The notes beneath the pieces were generated by a model. The model did not search any database. It saw only the letters and a program-made list of their open reading frames with translations, and was not told the origin of the DNA. Below are positions 32,950 through 42,046 of a stretch of 64,000 nt of DNA, one piece after another. Positions within the stretch are counted from its first letter, which is position 1. Every line of letters begins with the position of its first letter. Where the stretch lies: assembly GCA_965249045.1 (NCBI GenBank), contig OZ252213.1:1302001-1366000 (forward strand), in the 5' to 3' direction. The position numbers were made by a program, and so were the translations under genes. Origin of the DNA: Nemesobacter sp965249045. Lineage in GTDB: Bacteria; Desulfobacterota_D; UBA1144; Nemesobacterales; Nemesobacteraceae.

Positions 32950-34245
32950 ATGTTTCTTTCAAACGATGAATCGGAGACCTTTGACTCGATGAGCCCGGCG
33001 GAGTTAATTAGCGGTATCGCGGAGAATTCAAAAAAAGCCTCAAGGGCTCTGGCCTCCGCCCCGTCTTCTCAGAAAAACGACTTCCTTCTGCGCTTCGCGG
33101 AAGTTCTGGTGAAAGAAACCGATAACCTGCTTTCAGAAAACGCAAAGGACGTTTCCGACGCCGAAGAAAAAGGTCTTTCCTCCGCCCTTGTGGACCGCCT
33201 CAGGCTTAACCCTTCAAGGATAAATGCCCTGGCCGACGGGTTGCGGGAGGTATCGCGGCTTGATGACCCGGTGGGCAAGATATCGGCAAAGTGGGAGAGG
33301 CCGAACGGGATTTCCGTTGAGAAAAAAAGGATCCCCCTTGGCGTTATAGGAATCATTTACGAGTCAAGGCCCGGGGTGACGGCCGATGCCGCGGGGCTCT
33401 GCGTTAAATCGGGCAATTGCGTAATCCTCCGGGGCGGTTCTGAAACGATAAGATCCAACCTGGCCATCTCCCGGCTGATGGCCGATTCCCTTTCCCGAAG
33501 CGGTCTTTCTCCCTACGCGGCCCAGGTCGTTCCGGTTGCCGACAGGGAAGTCGTGACCGAGATGCTGAAACTTGAAGACAAAATAGATCTCATTATCCCC
33601 AGGGGAGGGGAGGGCCTTATACGGTTTGTCGCGCAGAACTCCCGGATCCCGGTGCTTAAGCACTACAAGGGGGTCTGCCATGTATACGTGGATCGCCACG
33701 CCGATTTGAAAATGGCCGAAGAAATCTGCCGGAACGCGAAGGTCCAGAGACCGGGGGTGTGCAACTCGATGGAGACCATGCTGGTGCACTCCTCAGTAGC
33801 GGGCGACTTTCTGCCCGGCGCCATAAAAAGGCTCGAGTCAGAAGGTGTCACCATAAAGGGCTGTGAGAACACAAGGAAACTCCTTCCCCAGGTGGCCCCG
33901 GCGACAGAAGAGGACTGGTATGAGGAGTATCTTGACCTTGTTTTAAACGTAAGGGTCGTTCCCACGATTGATGAAGCCATAGACCATATACAGACTTACG
34001 GCTCCATGCACACAGACGCCATAATTACGGAAGACGCCGAAAGCTCCGAGAAATTCGTACAGGAGGTGGACTCCTCAGCGGTCATGGTCAATACCTCAAC
34101 CAGGTTCAATGACGGCTTCCAGCTGGGCCTCGGCGCTGAAATCGGCATAAGCACTTCGAAACTGCATGCGTTCGGTCCCATGGGGCTTGAGGAACTGACG
34201 ACTTCCAAGTTCGTGGTAAGGGGTAACGGTCAGGTAAGAAGCTGA
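32950..34245 (+). CDS. proA: Gamma-glutamyl phosphate reductase
   Basis: ProA makes glutamate 5-semialdehyde, the second step to proline. The 431-residue aldehyde-dehydrogenase-type protein has VIGIIYESRPGVTADAAGLC, the glycine-rich CVILRGGSETIRSN, and the catalytic cysteine in RPGVCNSMETML. The C-terminal EIGISTSKLHAFGPMGLEEL is typical of the family. The N-terminus may begin a little downstream of the listed ATG. A TATAAT-like -10 lies at 32911. proB is not adjacent. Confidence 0.95.
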   Translation: MFLSNDESETFDSMSPAELISGIAENSKKASRALASAPSSQKNDFLLRFAEVLVKETDNLLSENAKDVSDAEEKGLSSALVDRLRLNPSRINALADGLREVSRLDDPVGKISAKWERPNGISVEKKRIPLGVIGIIYESRPGVTADAAGLCVKSGNCVILRGGSETIRSNLAISRLMADSLSRSGLSPYAAQVVPVADREVVTEMLKLEDKIDLIIPRGGEGLIRFVAQNSRIPVLKHYKGVCHVYVDRHADLKMAEEICRNAKVQRPGVCNSMETMLVHSSVAGDFLPGAIKRLESEGVTIKGCENTRKLLPQVAPATEEDWYEEYLDLVLNVRVVPTIDEAIDHIQTYGSMHTDAIITEDAESSEKFVQEVDSSAVMVNTSTRFNDGFQLGLGAEIGISTSKLHAFGPMGLEELTTSKFVVRGNGQVRS

Positions 34246-34321
34246 ACCCGGGGGCGGCTCGGGGGAATTTTCGCGGAGCGCCCCGGTCCTGCGAAGACGG
34301 AACGGGGTGCTGGAAAAACAT

Positions 34322-35998
34322 ATGCTTGTTGAGCTCGGGCTTAAGAATTTCGCCATAATAGACGATATTTCCATTAATTTCGGAGGTAATCTGAACATAA
34401 TTACCGGGGAGACGGGCACGGGGAAATCCCTGATCGTTGACGCGATAAACATAATCCTCGGCGACAGGTTTACCGCGGACCACGCTAAATCAAGCGAAAA
34501 ACAGACATCGGTAGAAGCGCTTTTCGAAGTTCCAGAAGATTCCGGTATCACGGAGAAGCTCGAACAGTTCGGCATCGGAGACTTTCAGGGGGAGCTTCTA
34601 ATAAAAAGGGTTCTCAATCCGGGCGGGAAGAACAGGGTATACATAAACGGTTCGATAGCGACGCTCGGGACGCTTTCTGAGGTAACCGACGGACTTGTTA
34701 ATATGTTCGGTCAGCATGAACACCAGAGTCTCCTTAAGAAAAACAATTATTTAAGCTATTTAGACACTCTTTCTAAACTTGAACATGAACTCTCTCGATA
34801 TAAGGCCACATACGCCGAACTTGTGCGTGCCGAGAACGAGCTTGAGGTTCTTAGAAAAAAAGAGCGTGAAGGAGCGGAGAAGGAGGATTATCTGAGGTTC
34901 CAGGCGGAGGAGATAAAGAAGGTCTCCCCGGCGCCGAATGAGGATTCCGAGCTTGAAGCGGAGAAAATCAGGCTTGAGAACTCAGAGAGATTTTCATCTT
35001 CGCTCGGCAGCGCGACCGGGCTTGTGTACGAGGGAGAGAGTTCGGCGATAGGTTTTCTGAAACAGGCCCTCTCGCACCTTGAGAAGGTTTCTGACCTTGA
35101 TTCCTCTCTCGGGGAGCTTCGCGACAGAATCGCGGCCGTACTTATAGAAACCGAAGATGTTTTTTATGGTCTGAGCGAGTTCGCGGGAAAAATTGAACAC
35201 AATCCGGAGAGGCTTGAAGATGTGCTCTCTAGGCTTGAAGAGATAAAGAGGCTTAAGAGAAAACACGGGAATTCCATTGAGGAAATAATAGAAAAACAGC
35301 AGCAGATCGAATCTGAGCTCGAAGGCCTTGAGAGCTCGGCTGAGATGATGGGGGAAATAGAGCGCAGAAGGGATTTGCTGAAAGAAGAGGTCTCCGCTGC
35401 CGCATCTTCCATATCGGCCGCAAGAAAAGCGGGAGCGAAGCGGCTTCAGGATCTTTTTTCTGAGCAGGCCGAGTCGGTGGGGCTTAAAAATGCGCGTTTC
35501 GAGGTGGAATTTGCAGAAAAGAAGCTCTCGGCAGACGGCAGAGACAGCGTGCAGTTTCTTTTCTCCGCCAACCCGGGTCAGGCCTCAAGACCCGTTAACA
35601 AAGTCGCTTCCGGAGGGGAGCTATCGAGAATAATGCTTTTGCTAAAAAGTTTCATCTCCACGGGCGATGCCGGTTCGATTTTCATATTCGATGAGGTGGA
35701 TGCCGGGATAGGAGGAGTCGTGGCCGAGAGCATAGGGAAGAAAATAAAGAATCTTTCGGATGAAAGCCAGGTCGTGTGCATAACGCATCTTCCTCAGGTT
35801 GCGAAATTCGCAAACACCCACCTGCTTGTGGCAAAGGAGTTCAGCGAGGGCGAGACAGATGTCTCGGTTGATGCTCTCAGTGAAGAGGAGAGAGTCATGG
35901 AAATCGGCAGAATGCTTGCCGGGAAAAGCGTGTCTGAAAAAACTTTTGAAGTTGCCCGCGAACTGATAAAGAAAGCCAGTTGCGATGATCTCTCATAA
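34322..35998 (+). CDS. recN: DNA repair protein RecN
   Basis: RecN is an SMC-like ATPase that gathers broken DNA ends. The 558-residue protein has Walker A in IITGETGTGKSLIVDA, FGQHEHQSLLKK (Q-loop region) and a long coiled coil (about 150-390, rich in E, K and L). The ABC signature is in VASGGELSRIMLLLK, Walker B in IFIFDEVDAGIGG and the H-switch in CITHLPQVAKFA. The ATG at 34322 starts directly at the conserved LVELGLKNFAIID; the GTG at 34307 is the alternative. It lies 76 nt after proA. Confidence 0.94.
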   Translation: MLVELGLKNFAIIDDISINFGGNLNIITGETGTGKSLIVDAINIILGDRFTADHAKSSEKQTSVEALFEVPEDSGITEKLEQFGIGDFQGELLIKRVLNPGGKNRVYINGSIATLGTLSEVTDGLVNMFGQHEHQSLLKKNNYLSYLDTLSKLEHELSRYKATYAELVRAENELEVLRKKEREGAEKEDYLRFQAEEIKKVSPAPNEDSELEAEKIRLENSERFSSSLGSATGLVYEGESSAIGFLKQALSHLEKVSDLDSSLGELRDRIAAVLIETEDVFYGLSEFAGKIEHNPERLEDVLSRLEEIKRLKRKHGNSIEEIIEKQQQIESELEGLESSAEMMGEIERRRDLLKEEVSAAASSISAARKAGAKRLQDLFSEQAESVGLKNARFEVEFAEKKLSADGRDSVQFLFSANPGQASRPVNKVASGGELSRIMLLLKSFISTGDAGSIFIFDEVDAGIGGVVAESIGKKIKNLSDESQVVCITHLPQVAKFANTHLLVAKEFSEGETDVSVDALSEEERVMEIGRMLAGKSVSEKTFEVARELIKKASCDDLS

Positions 35999-36034
35999 AG
36001 CGACATGGAAAAACCGGCTTGAATCCAAGCGACT

Positions 36035-37579
36035 TTACTCTTGGTCGAAACCGGCGAACCCCTCTGCCACTATAGCTTCAAGTGAGGCAACCTCACTTTC
36101 TGTAAGCCTTTCGAATTCTTTTTTGCGGCGTCCCTTGGGGAAAACGCCCCCGTTGCGGCGAATGAGCATAATGATGTCTTCCGCTGTCCGACCCGGCATT
36201 TCAAAGGCGTTTATGATCCGTTTCACGGCGAGGTCGTGGCGCTTGAGATAGTCGATTTCACGTGGCAGGTCAGATTCTATCGTTTGCAGAATGCAGTCAT
36301 AGAGAAATTCCGCTTCGTTTGTGCAGTCGTAATAGCGGTAGAGATCCGAGGTATCGTTTGTGACCTCCACGTTGCCGTCCGGTAAGGCCTTCCAGGCTAT
36401 GAACCGCATCAGTGGACCGGAATGTGCCCGCAACGCAGCTCCGTAGTCGTCTATGCGGCTCAGCATTACGGATGAAACAGGAAATACCATCTCCGGGGGC
36501 GTGAATTTGCGCTCCGCCAGGACCTGATGAATCAGGCAGCGGTGCAGGCGTCCGTTTCCGTCGGTAAACGGATGGATATATACAAACCCAAACGCCACGC
36601 AGGCGGCATGGAGAACGGGGTCGACGCCTGAGTTGCGCAGACGGTCTCCGCATTCGTTAAGTGCGGTCATTACACACTCAACGTCGTCGTGACGTGCTCC
36701 TATAAACTCGGGCAGGGGCTCGTAGTTGCGGTTGCGATGGCCCAGAAACACCTCTTCGGTTCTGTATCCAGTAGTTTTGAACCGGTCGTCGCCGATCAGG
36801 ACACTGTGGAGACGGTAAATTTCCGCTTGGCGCAGGGGTCTCTTCCCCGCCTCCATAACCGCACGTCCCCATCGCTCGAGCCGATTAACAGGCGGACGTT
36901 CTCCCTCGATCTCAAAACTCGCCCGGCTGTCTTCAAGCAGTACGAAGCTCGCGGCGCGCGCAATGAGCTGCGCGCCGGCTTTCCCGATTGTATCCCGCGT
37001 CTTTGCCGAGAGGTCAAGAGCAATCATTTTTTCAAGTTTCGGAGTTCGCCTTATGATGGGACACAGATCTCCTGTGCCCAGAAGGTTGTTGCGGACGCGG
37101 TGTCGCGGTGAAATCCGACTCCCGCCCGTATAGTAGCGATCCGGATCAAGGGCATCGACGGCCGTGACCGCCGGGGCGTCCGCAATGTCGAGGCGCTTGC
37201 CGGTCAGAGTCTCAAAGAAAAACCAGATCTTCCGCGTGGTGGTCCCCCTCGGTTTACTGCGGATCATTTCGACAAGAACGGTCTCGGGAACCGCCTGGAG
37301 AATTTTTTTGAGCACTAGGAGATCGACTGTCTCATGGCGCATTGCGAAGGTCAAGTGTCCTTCGAGTGTAGATTCGGGGCGATATCTCTTGTCGTAGATA
37401 TTCCACGTACCGTCGCTTCGTCTGCTTCCGAGAACATGCCTTTGCGAAACGCAGGAAGGGTTACGAACTGGCGCGGCGACGCCGAGTGAGTGGACTAAGG
37501 CGGACCAGCCGACCATCTCTGTGCCTTGAGGCAGGGGTTCACCCTGAAAAAAATCCGGTGTCAGGTTCTGTATTTGCAT
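36035..37579 (-). CDS. Fic family protein (AMPylase) with built-in inhibitory motif
   Basis: Fic proteins transfer AMP from ATP to a hydroxyl group of a target protein. The active-site motif is HPFTDGNGRLHR (about residues 336-347), fitting HPFx(D/E)GNGRxxR. An inhibitory helix motif SFEIEG (about 221-226) precedes it, so this is a class II Fic that blocks its own ATP site until activated. The N-terminal 200 residues are not recognised. A short winged-helix-like part (RTAEDIIMLIRRNGGVFPKG) is at the C-terminus. I prefer the ATG at 37579 because AAGGA lies 11 nt upstream; 37597 is possible and would add six residues. Three regularly spaced repeats lie upstream. The target is unknown. Confidence 0.88.
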   Translation of the reverse strand: MQIQNLTPDFFQGEPLPQGTEMVGWSALVHSLGVAAPVRNPSCVSQRHVLGSRRSDGTWNIYDKRYRPESTLEGHLTFAMRHETVDLLVLKKILQAVPETVLVEMIRSKPRGTTTRKIWFFFETLTGKRLDIADAPAVTAVDALDPDRYYTGGSRISPRHRVRNNLLGTGDLCPIIRRTPKLEKMIALDLSAKTRDTIGKAGAQLIARAASFVLLEDSRASFEIEGERPPVNRLERWGRAVMEAGKRPLRQAEIYRLHSVLIGDDRFKTTGYRTEEVFLGHRNRNYEPLPEFIGARHDDVECVMTALNECGDRLRNSGVDPVLHAACVAFGFVYIHPFTDGNGRLHRCLIHQVLAERKFTPPEMVFPVSSVMLSRIDDYGAALRAHSGPLMRFIAWKALPDGNVEVTNDTSDLYRYYDCTNEAEFLYDCILQTIESDLPREIDYLKRHDLAVKRIINAFEMPGRTAEDIIMLIRRNGGVFPKGRRKKEFERLTESEVASLEAIVAEGFAGFDQE

Positions 37580-37600
37580 TGCTCGAAAATCCTTCATGGT

Positions 37601-37670
37601 TATCGAAATATGCTATATAAACTCTAAGCATATCGAATTTCCATATATTATACTTTTCAATATCGAAAAT
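37601..37670. promoter_or_regulatory. Three TATCGAA repeats at exact 30-bp spacing upstream of the Fic gene
   Basis: TATCGAAATA (37601), TATCGAATTT (37631) and TATCGAAAAT (37661) are exactly 30 bp apart, about three helical turns, in an otherwise AT-rich stretch. The first two are also flanked by ATATGC and GCATAT in opposite orientation. This suggests binding sites for a repressor on the same DNA face. The adjacent region 37671-37874 shows nothing else. Confidence 0.5.
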
Positions 37671-37874
37671 CAAGAACTTCCGCAGAAAATTACATCATGA
37701 CGTTAGGAATGTCGAGAACCGTTTACGTAGTCTGCACTGTGAGTCGGGTCCAAGAAATCTTGCGGATAAGCAATTTCAATTTTGGAAAAGACTTCAAACC
37801 ACAGTTGATTCAGGTGGAGTCGGGAATCTGACACCGGAAGATTCTTCCGCTTTACTTCTTGTGGGAAATGAGAG

Positions 37875-38438
37875 CTAGCTGAGCGACTTTGCTTCATACG
37901 AGCAGAAAACCACCGCGGTGAGAACCGTTGTCCAGAGTCCGTTTTTATCTCCTACGGCCGTCTGCGTTATGTTCCTGCTTTTTACCTTGTGCCCGCTTAT
38001 CTCCCATATGTCTTTCTGCTCGTCATAGCTTTTATCGGGGTCAAAGGGAGCGTTAAGGGTCGTGGCGAGCATGTAGGCGGCAAGATCCTCTGCGTATTCT
38101 CCCGCTAGGGTCTCCTTCTGCCCGTAGCTGTGGTGTTCCGAAATATATCCGTAGTGTGTCTTGTCCTTGGGGATCGCGAGGCCGGTGGACGCGGCGATGA
38201 GCCTGCTGGGCTCGTTTGTGGAATTCTCGCTCATTACCACAAACGCTATCTGTCCGGGGGAGAGCATGATGAGCCCCTGCTTTCTGGTTACGAGCTGGCA
38301 GCCCGGGGGGAATATGCTTGAGACCTTGACCAAGTTGAACTGGGCGATGCCGGCATCTCTTAGGGCAAGCTCAAAGCTTGAGAGCTTCTCTTTGTGTTTA
38401 CCTACGCCTTTTGTGACAAAAGCTTTTGTCGGGGTCAA
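37875..38438 (-). CDS. pdaD: Pyruvoyl-dependent arginine decarboxylase
   Basis: PdaD converts arginine to agmatine, a polyamine precursor, with a pyruvoyl group made by self-cleavage at serine. The 187-residue proenzyme has the cleavage site in LVKVSSIFPPGC (about residues 36-47); S41 would become the pyruvoyl residue. Other family blocks are VVMSENSTNEPSRLIAAS and HYGYISEHHSYGQ. It is divergent from nfo with 72 nt between them. No agmatinase or agmatine deiminase lies nearby. This family is common in archaea, chlamydiae and some deltaproteobacteria-like groups. Confidence 0.92.
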   Translation of the reverse strand: MTPTKAFVTKGVGKHKEKLSSFELALRDAGIAQFNLVKVSSIFPPGCQLVTRKQGLIMLSPGQIAFVVMSENSTNEPSRLIAASTGLAIPKDKTHYGYISEHHSYGQKETLAGEYAEDLAAYMLATTLNAPFDPDKSYDEQKDIWEISGHKVKSRNITQTAVGDKNGLWTTVLTAVVFCSYEAKSLS

Positions 38439-38510
38439 CCCACCACTCCTTATAAACCTGCATTCAAGTTATATTTACCGGGTAAATTTGTCAAACGAGG
38501 GTTAACCGAG

Positions 38511-39347
38511 ATGAAATTCGGAGCACATGTTTCAATAGCCGGCGGGATTGAAAACGCTCCGCTTAGGGCGAAGCAGCTTGGATGCGAATGCTTTCAGATG
38601 TTCACCCGTTCCCCTAGGGGTGGCAAGCCCCCTGAGCTTGAAGAACGCCTGCTTGAGAACTTTTTTCATAACTGCTCCGAGGCTGCTATAAGCGATTACT
38701 ACGTTCACACTCCTTACTTCATAAACCTGGCTTCCGGGAAAGAGGATCTCAGGGGAAAAAGCGTGGATCTGGTAAGGGAAGAGCTTGAAAGATCGAGTGC
38801 CTTGAGGGTGAAATACATGATGACCCATATAGGAAGCGCGAAAGGAATGGAAAGGGATGTTGCGATAAGCAACGTGGTCGACTCCGTTCTCCGAATTCTC
38901 GAGGATTATCAAGGCGTAACGCAGCTTCTGCTTGAGAACACGGCGGGCCAGGGGGATACGATAGGAGTGAGCTTTGAGGAAATCTCGCTCATACTGGAAC
39001 GCGCGGCACATGAGGGGCTTGGAGTCTGTATAGATACAGCCCACATGTTTGCCTCAGGGTACGATATAAGGACATGCGCGGGGGTAGGGGATCTGGTAAA
39101 AAGCATCAACGCCGTATTTGCTCCCGAAACTGTAAAACTTGTTCACGCGAACGACTCCAAGGTTGAATTCAATTCTCGCAAGGACCGCCATGAGCATCTC
39201 GGACAGGGGGAGATAGGAATCGACTGCTTTCGGGCGATGATCGAGAACCCGTTTTTCAAGAATCTTGACATGATAGTGGAAATGCCTCCTCCCGATGTGG
39301 CAAAAGACGTCAGACTTCTTAAGGGACTAAGGGACGCAGGCACCTGA
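38511..39347 (+). CDS. nfo: Endonuclease IV (AP endonuclease)
   Basis: Nfo cuts DNA at abasic sites in base-excision repair with a three-zinc centre. From the ATG at 38511 it has 278 residues. It starts with FGAHVSIAGGIENAPLRA and includes YYVHTPYFINLAS, LLLENTAGQGDTIG, VCIDTAHMFASGYDI, LVHANDSKVEFNSRKDRHE and HLGQGEIG. Together these provide the His, Glu and Asp zinc ligands. The frame open from 38394 lies in the pdaD promoter and leader region and is not coding. Confidence 0.95.
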   Translation: MKFGAHVSIAGGIENAPLRAKQLGCECFQMFTRSPRGGKPPELEERLLENFFHNCSEAAISDYYVHTPYFINLASGKEDLRGKSVDLVREELERSSALRVKYMMTHIGSAKGMERDVAISNVVDSVLRILEDYQGVTQLLLENTAGQGDTIGVSFEEISLILERAAHEGLGVCIDTAHMFASGYDIRTCAGVGDLVKSINAVFAPETVKLVHANDSKVEFNSRKDRHEHLGQGEIGIDCFRAMIENPFFKNLDMIVEMPPPDVAKDVRLLKGLRDAGT

Positions 39348-39348
39348 T

Positions 39349-40107
39349 TCAGGGCGAGAGCGAAAAGCCGCTTTTCCCCGTCTTCAAACCGTCAACGTAG
39401 ATATTGTTTTTCTCGTCAATCGCGACCCTTCCGTTTGCGATCAGATCATGGACTACGAAGGGAAACAATTCCCATTCGCCCTGTTCTCTGATTTTCTCCT
39501 CCATTGCCGCTACGTCCCCGATACCGAAGCCCTCAAGGGATATGTCGGCTGACTGAGCTATAGCGGTTCCGAACCTTGTTTCGGGGTCGTTTTCAAGATA
39601 GACGGTGCATCTTATGGCTTTCTCGCCGTTTTCTATAGCCTGGACGCATGCGCTTTTGCCTCTTACGAGGTAGTCTCTGGTCGTGTCACCGGGATAGAGG
39701 TTTATGATCCTGTTTGCGAACCTCTCGGTGAGCAGGCGGCTGAGCTTTCTCCTGTAACCCGCCAGCACCACAAGATCGGGTTCAAAAAGCTCTTCAATAA
39801 GCGAAATCACGGCCGAATCGTAAAGAACTCGTCCGCCTTCGTCGGAAGGGTGTTCTCCCAAGGCGGCAAAGAAATTCTCGGAACTTATCGAAGAGGTTTT
39901 GATTTTGAGTGTTTCCGCCTTCCTGAGAACCGCCGCCTCGGGGCTGTTTGAAAAGACATGTTCTATTGTTCCGTAGTTCCCTCCGCCGTCCTGTTTAAGC
40001 TCAATCTGTCTTGAGTGTATGTTCTCGAAATTTGTTCCTCTGCCCGAGGCAAGCGCAAGAATTCTCATCGGGCGGTGGATATCAGCGTAGAGAGGCGTTA
40101 TTTGCAT
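39349..40107 (-). CDS. PurN-like formyltransferase with altered active-site motif
   Basis: The fold is that of phosphoribosylglycinamide formyltransferase: RILALASGRGTNFENI at the start of the conserved domain, DLVVLAGYRRKLSRLL, then RIINLYPGD. PurN has NIHPSLLP at this last position, where Asn, His and a later Asp form the active site. Here the histidine is replaced by tyrosine (N-L-Y-P) and the SLLP is lost. It may be a PurN of an unusual branch or a related formyltransferase with another substrate. The ATG at 40107 is chosen because AGGAGA lies 5 nt upstream (252 residues). Its 3' end lies 2 nt beyond the converging nfo stop. Confidence 0.72.
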   Translation of the reverse strand: MQITPLYADIHRPMRILALASGRGTNFENIHSRQIELKQDGGGNYGTIEHVFSNSPEAAVLRKAETLKIKTSSISSENFFAALGEHPSDEGGRVLYDSAVISLIEELFEPDLVVLAGYRRKLSRLLTERFANRIINLYPGDTTRDYLVRGKSACVQAIENGEKAIRCTVYLENDPETRFGTAIAQSADISLEGFGIGDVAAMEEKIREQGEWELFPFVVHDLIANGRVAIDEKNNIYVDGLKTGKSGFSLSP

Positions 40108-40158
40108 TGATTCTCCTATCATTTAATTTTATGCGATTCCACGCAAGGGTAACGCAGG

Positions 40159-41040
40159 ATGGAGGAAAAAAGAAACCTGATCACGAGAATCGCGACCGCC
40201 GTAGTGGCGGTACCGATACTTCTTCTTATATTTTACCACGGGGGAGTGTACTATCTCGCTTTTATATGCCTGCTTGCGGGTCTGTGCTCCTTTGAATTCT
40301 TCGCGCTTGCGGGCCCCGATATCCGGAAGTCGAGAAAAACTTATATCACGGCTATTTCCCTGCTTCTGATCATAAGCGCGTTTTTCGACTTCCTGCTTAT
40401 GAGCCTTTTTTTCACCTTCCTGATATTTCTTTCCATAATACTCGAATTCCGCAAAAAAGAGTTCAGCGACTGTCTGGAAGACCTCGGCATGACTCTTTTG
40501 CCCCTTATATATTTCGGCTGGATGCTGGCCCACGGTGTGCTGTTAAGAAATATCTCGGACAACCCAAGTCTGGGGAGTTACGGTTCCCCTGATCGGGGTT
40601 TCGAGGACATAGGCTTTTTCCTTGTGGTGCTTGCCGTTTCGTGCACCTTTCTTAACGATGCCGGGGCATATTTCTTCGGAAAAAGTTTCGGGAAAAAGAA
40701 GCTTGCCCGCCACATAAGCTCAGGCAAGACCATTGCGGGGCTAATAGGAGGGTTCTTTGTTTCGGTCGTAAGCGCTTTTGTGGTGAATCTCATATTCAAT
40801 ACTCCTCTTTCAACGACCTGGGTAATTGTTTACGCGGTAGTAATAGCCGGGGCCGCGGTTGCGGGTGATCTTTTCGAATCCACCATAAAGAGAGGGGCGG
40901 GGGTAAAGGACTCCGGTTCCCTGATCCCCGGACACGGCGGGGTGCTTGACAGGTTCGACAGCCTGATATTCGTTTTCCCCTGTACATATTACACTTCCCT
41001 GATTTTCTATCGCCTAAGCGAAACAGGCGTCGCTATATAG
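40159..41040 (+). CDS. cdsA: Phosphatidate cytidylyltransferase
   Basis: CdsA makes CDP-diacylglycerol, the precursor of membrane phospholipids. The 293 residues hold about eight hydrophobic membrane segments, for example AVVAVPILLLIFYHGGVYYL. The family signature SLIPGHGGVLDRFDSLI lies near the C-terminus, and AGDLFESTIKRGAGVKD precedes it. It is close to ybeY, 8 nt downstream. Upstream is the divergent formyltransferase gene. uppS and dxr, often next to cdsA, are missing here. Confidence 0.94.
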   Translation: MEEKRNLITRIATAVVAVPILLLIFYHGGVYYLAFICLLAGLCSFEFFALAGPDIRKSRKTYITAISLLLIISAFFDFLLMSLFFTFLIFLSIILEFRKKEFSDCLEDLGMTLLPLIYFGWMLAHGVLLRNISDNPSLGSYGSPDRGFEDIGFFLVVLAVSCTFLNDAGAYFFGKSFGKKKLARHISSGKTIAGLIGGFFVSVVSAFVVNLIFNTPLSTTWVIVYAVVIAGAAVAGDLFESTIKRGAGVKDSGSLIPGHGGVLDRFDSLIFVFPCTYYTSLIFYRLSETGVAI

Positions 41041-41048
41041 GGGTGAAG

Positions 41049-41483
41049 ATGGGAATATCCATAGTGGACAGGGAGGAGTTCATTAACGGTCCCGCCAGGG
41101 AAAAACTGATCCGCTTGGTTGAGGAAATACTTGCATACCTTGATCTTTCCGCGCGAAGCGAACTCTGCGTCTCCCTCGTAAACGACAGGGATATGCGGGA
41201 GCTTAACCGGCAGTACAGACAGATTGACAGGACTACCGACGTGCTCAGCTTTCCGCAGAAAAGCGAAGTAAGCCTCGATCTTCTAGGCGATATAGTGATA
41301 TCCTACCAGACGGCCGTCCGTCACTCCCGAAGGCTTGAGATTGCCGTTGATGAAGAGTTGCGCCTGCTTATAGTTCACGCAGTCTTGCACCTGCTCGGAT
41401 TTGATCATAAAAAGAAAAAGCAGAGGGAGACTATGCGCGAGAAAGAAAAAGAGGTGCTTAATTACCTCGCCGAGGCGGGGTAG
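41049..41483 (+). CDS. ybeY: Endoribonuclease YbeY
   Basis: YbeY is a zinc-dependent RNase used in 16S rRNA 3'-end maturation and ribosome quality control. The zinc motif is IVHAVLHLLGFDHKKK, with three histidines in the H3xH5xH pattern. RTTDVLSFPQKSE and LLGDIVISYQTAVRHS are the other family blocks. The ATG at 41049 has AGGGG 5 nt upstream; a GTG two codons earlier is possible. It follows cdsA in what looks like an operon. Confidence 0.93.
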   Translation: MGISIVDREEFINGPAREKLIRLVEEILAYLDLSARSELCVSLVNDRDMRELNRQYRQIDRTTDVLSFPQKSEVSLDLLGDIVISYQTAVRHSRRLEIAVDEELRLLIVHAVLHLLGFDHKKKKQRETMREKEKEVLNYLAEAG

Positions 41484-41494
41484 GCGCCTGTCGG

Positions 41495-42046
41495 TCATCC
41501 AGGTTCTTCCAGATCCTCTTTAATCTTCTCTATTTCCTTTACGGTAGGGAGATCCTTTAGATCTTTAAGGCCGAATGTCTCGAGAAAAAGATTGGAAGTC
41601 CTGTAGAGAAAGGGTTTCCCCGGAACTTCCTTCCTTCCGGCGATCTCAATGAACCTTCTCTCAAGGAGCACGCTTACGCTGCTTGAGCAGTCAACCCCCC
41701 TTATCTTTTCAACCTCGATTTTCGTAACGGGCTGCTTGTAGGCGACTATCGCAAGCACTTCGAGGGAAGCCTTTGAGAGTCTGAATTTTTTTACTTCCTT
41801 GTTGAACTCGACTATGTACTGCGAATACTCGGGGCGGGTTCTGAACTGATACCCTCCTGCAACGCTGCTTAGGATGAAGCTTCTTCCCATCTCTTCCCAG
41901 CGCTCTTGGAGTTCATCAAGAGCATCGTTTATCTCTTCTTTTTCGGTGTCTTTTAGGAAACCAGTGATTTCCTGAATGGTTAAAGGGTTTTTCGAAACGA
42001 ATATCAAGCATTCTATTATGTTTGCAAGAGAACTTCTATCGTCCAT
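41495..42046 (-). CDS. scpB: Segregation and condensation protein B
   Basis: ScpB is the winged-helix partner of ScpA and SMC in chromosome condensation. The 183-residue protein has two winged-helix domains with IIECLIFVSKNPLTIQEI, then FRLSKASLEVLAIVAYKQPV and the conserved IEKIRGVDCSSSVSVLLER. Its start overlaps the 3' end of scpA by 11 nt, so translation is probably coupled. Confidence 0.94.
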   Translation of the reverse strand: MDDRSSLANIIECLIFVSKNPLTIQEITGFLKDTEKEEINDALDELQERWEEMGRSFILSSVAGGYQFRTRPEYSQYIVEFNKEVKKFRLSKASLEVLAIVAYKQPVTKIEVEKIRGVDCSSSVSVLLERRFIEIAGRKEVPGKPFLYRTSNLFLETFGLKDLKDLPTVKEIEKIKEDLEEPG

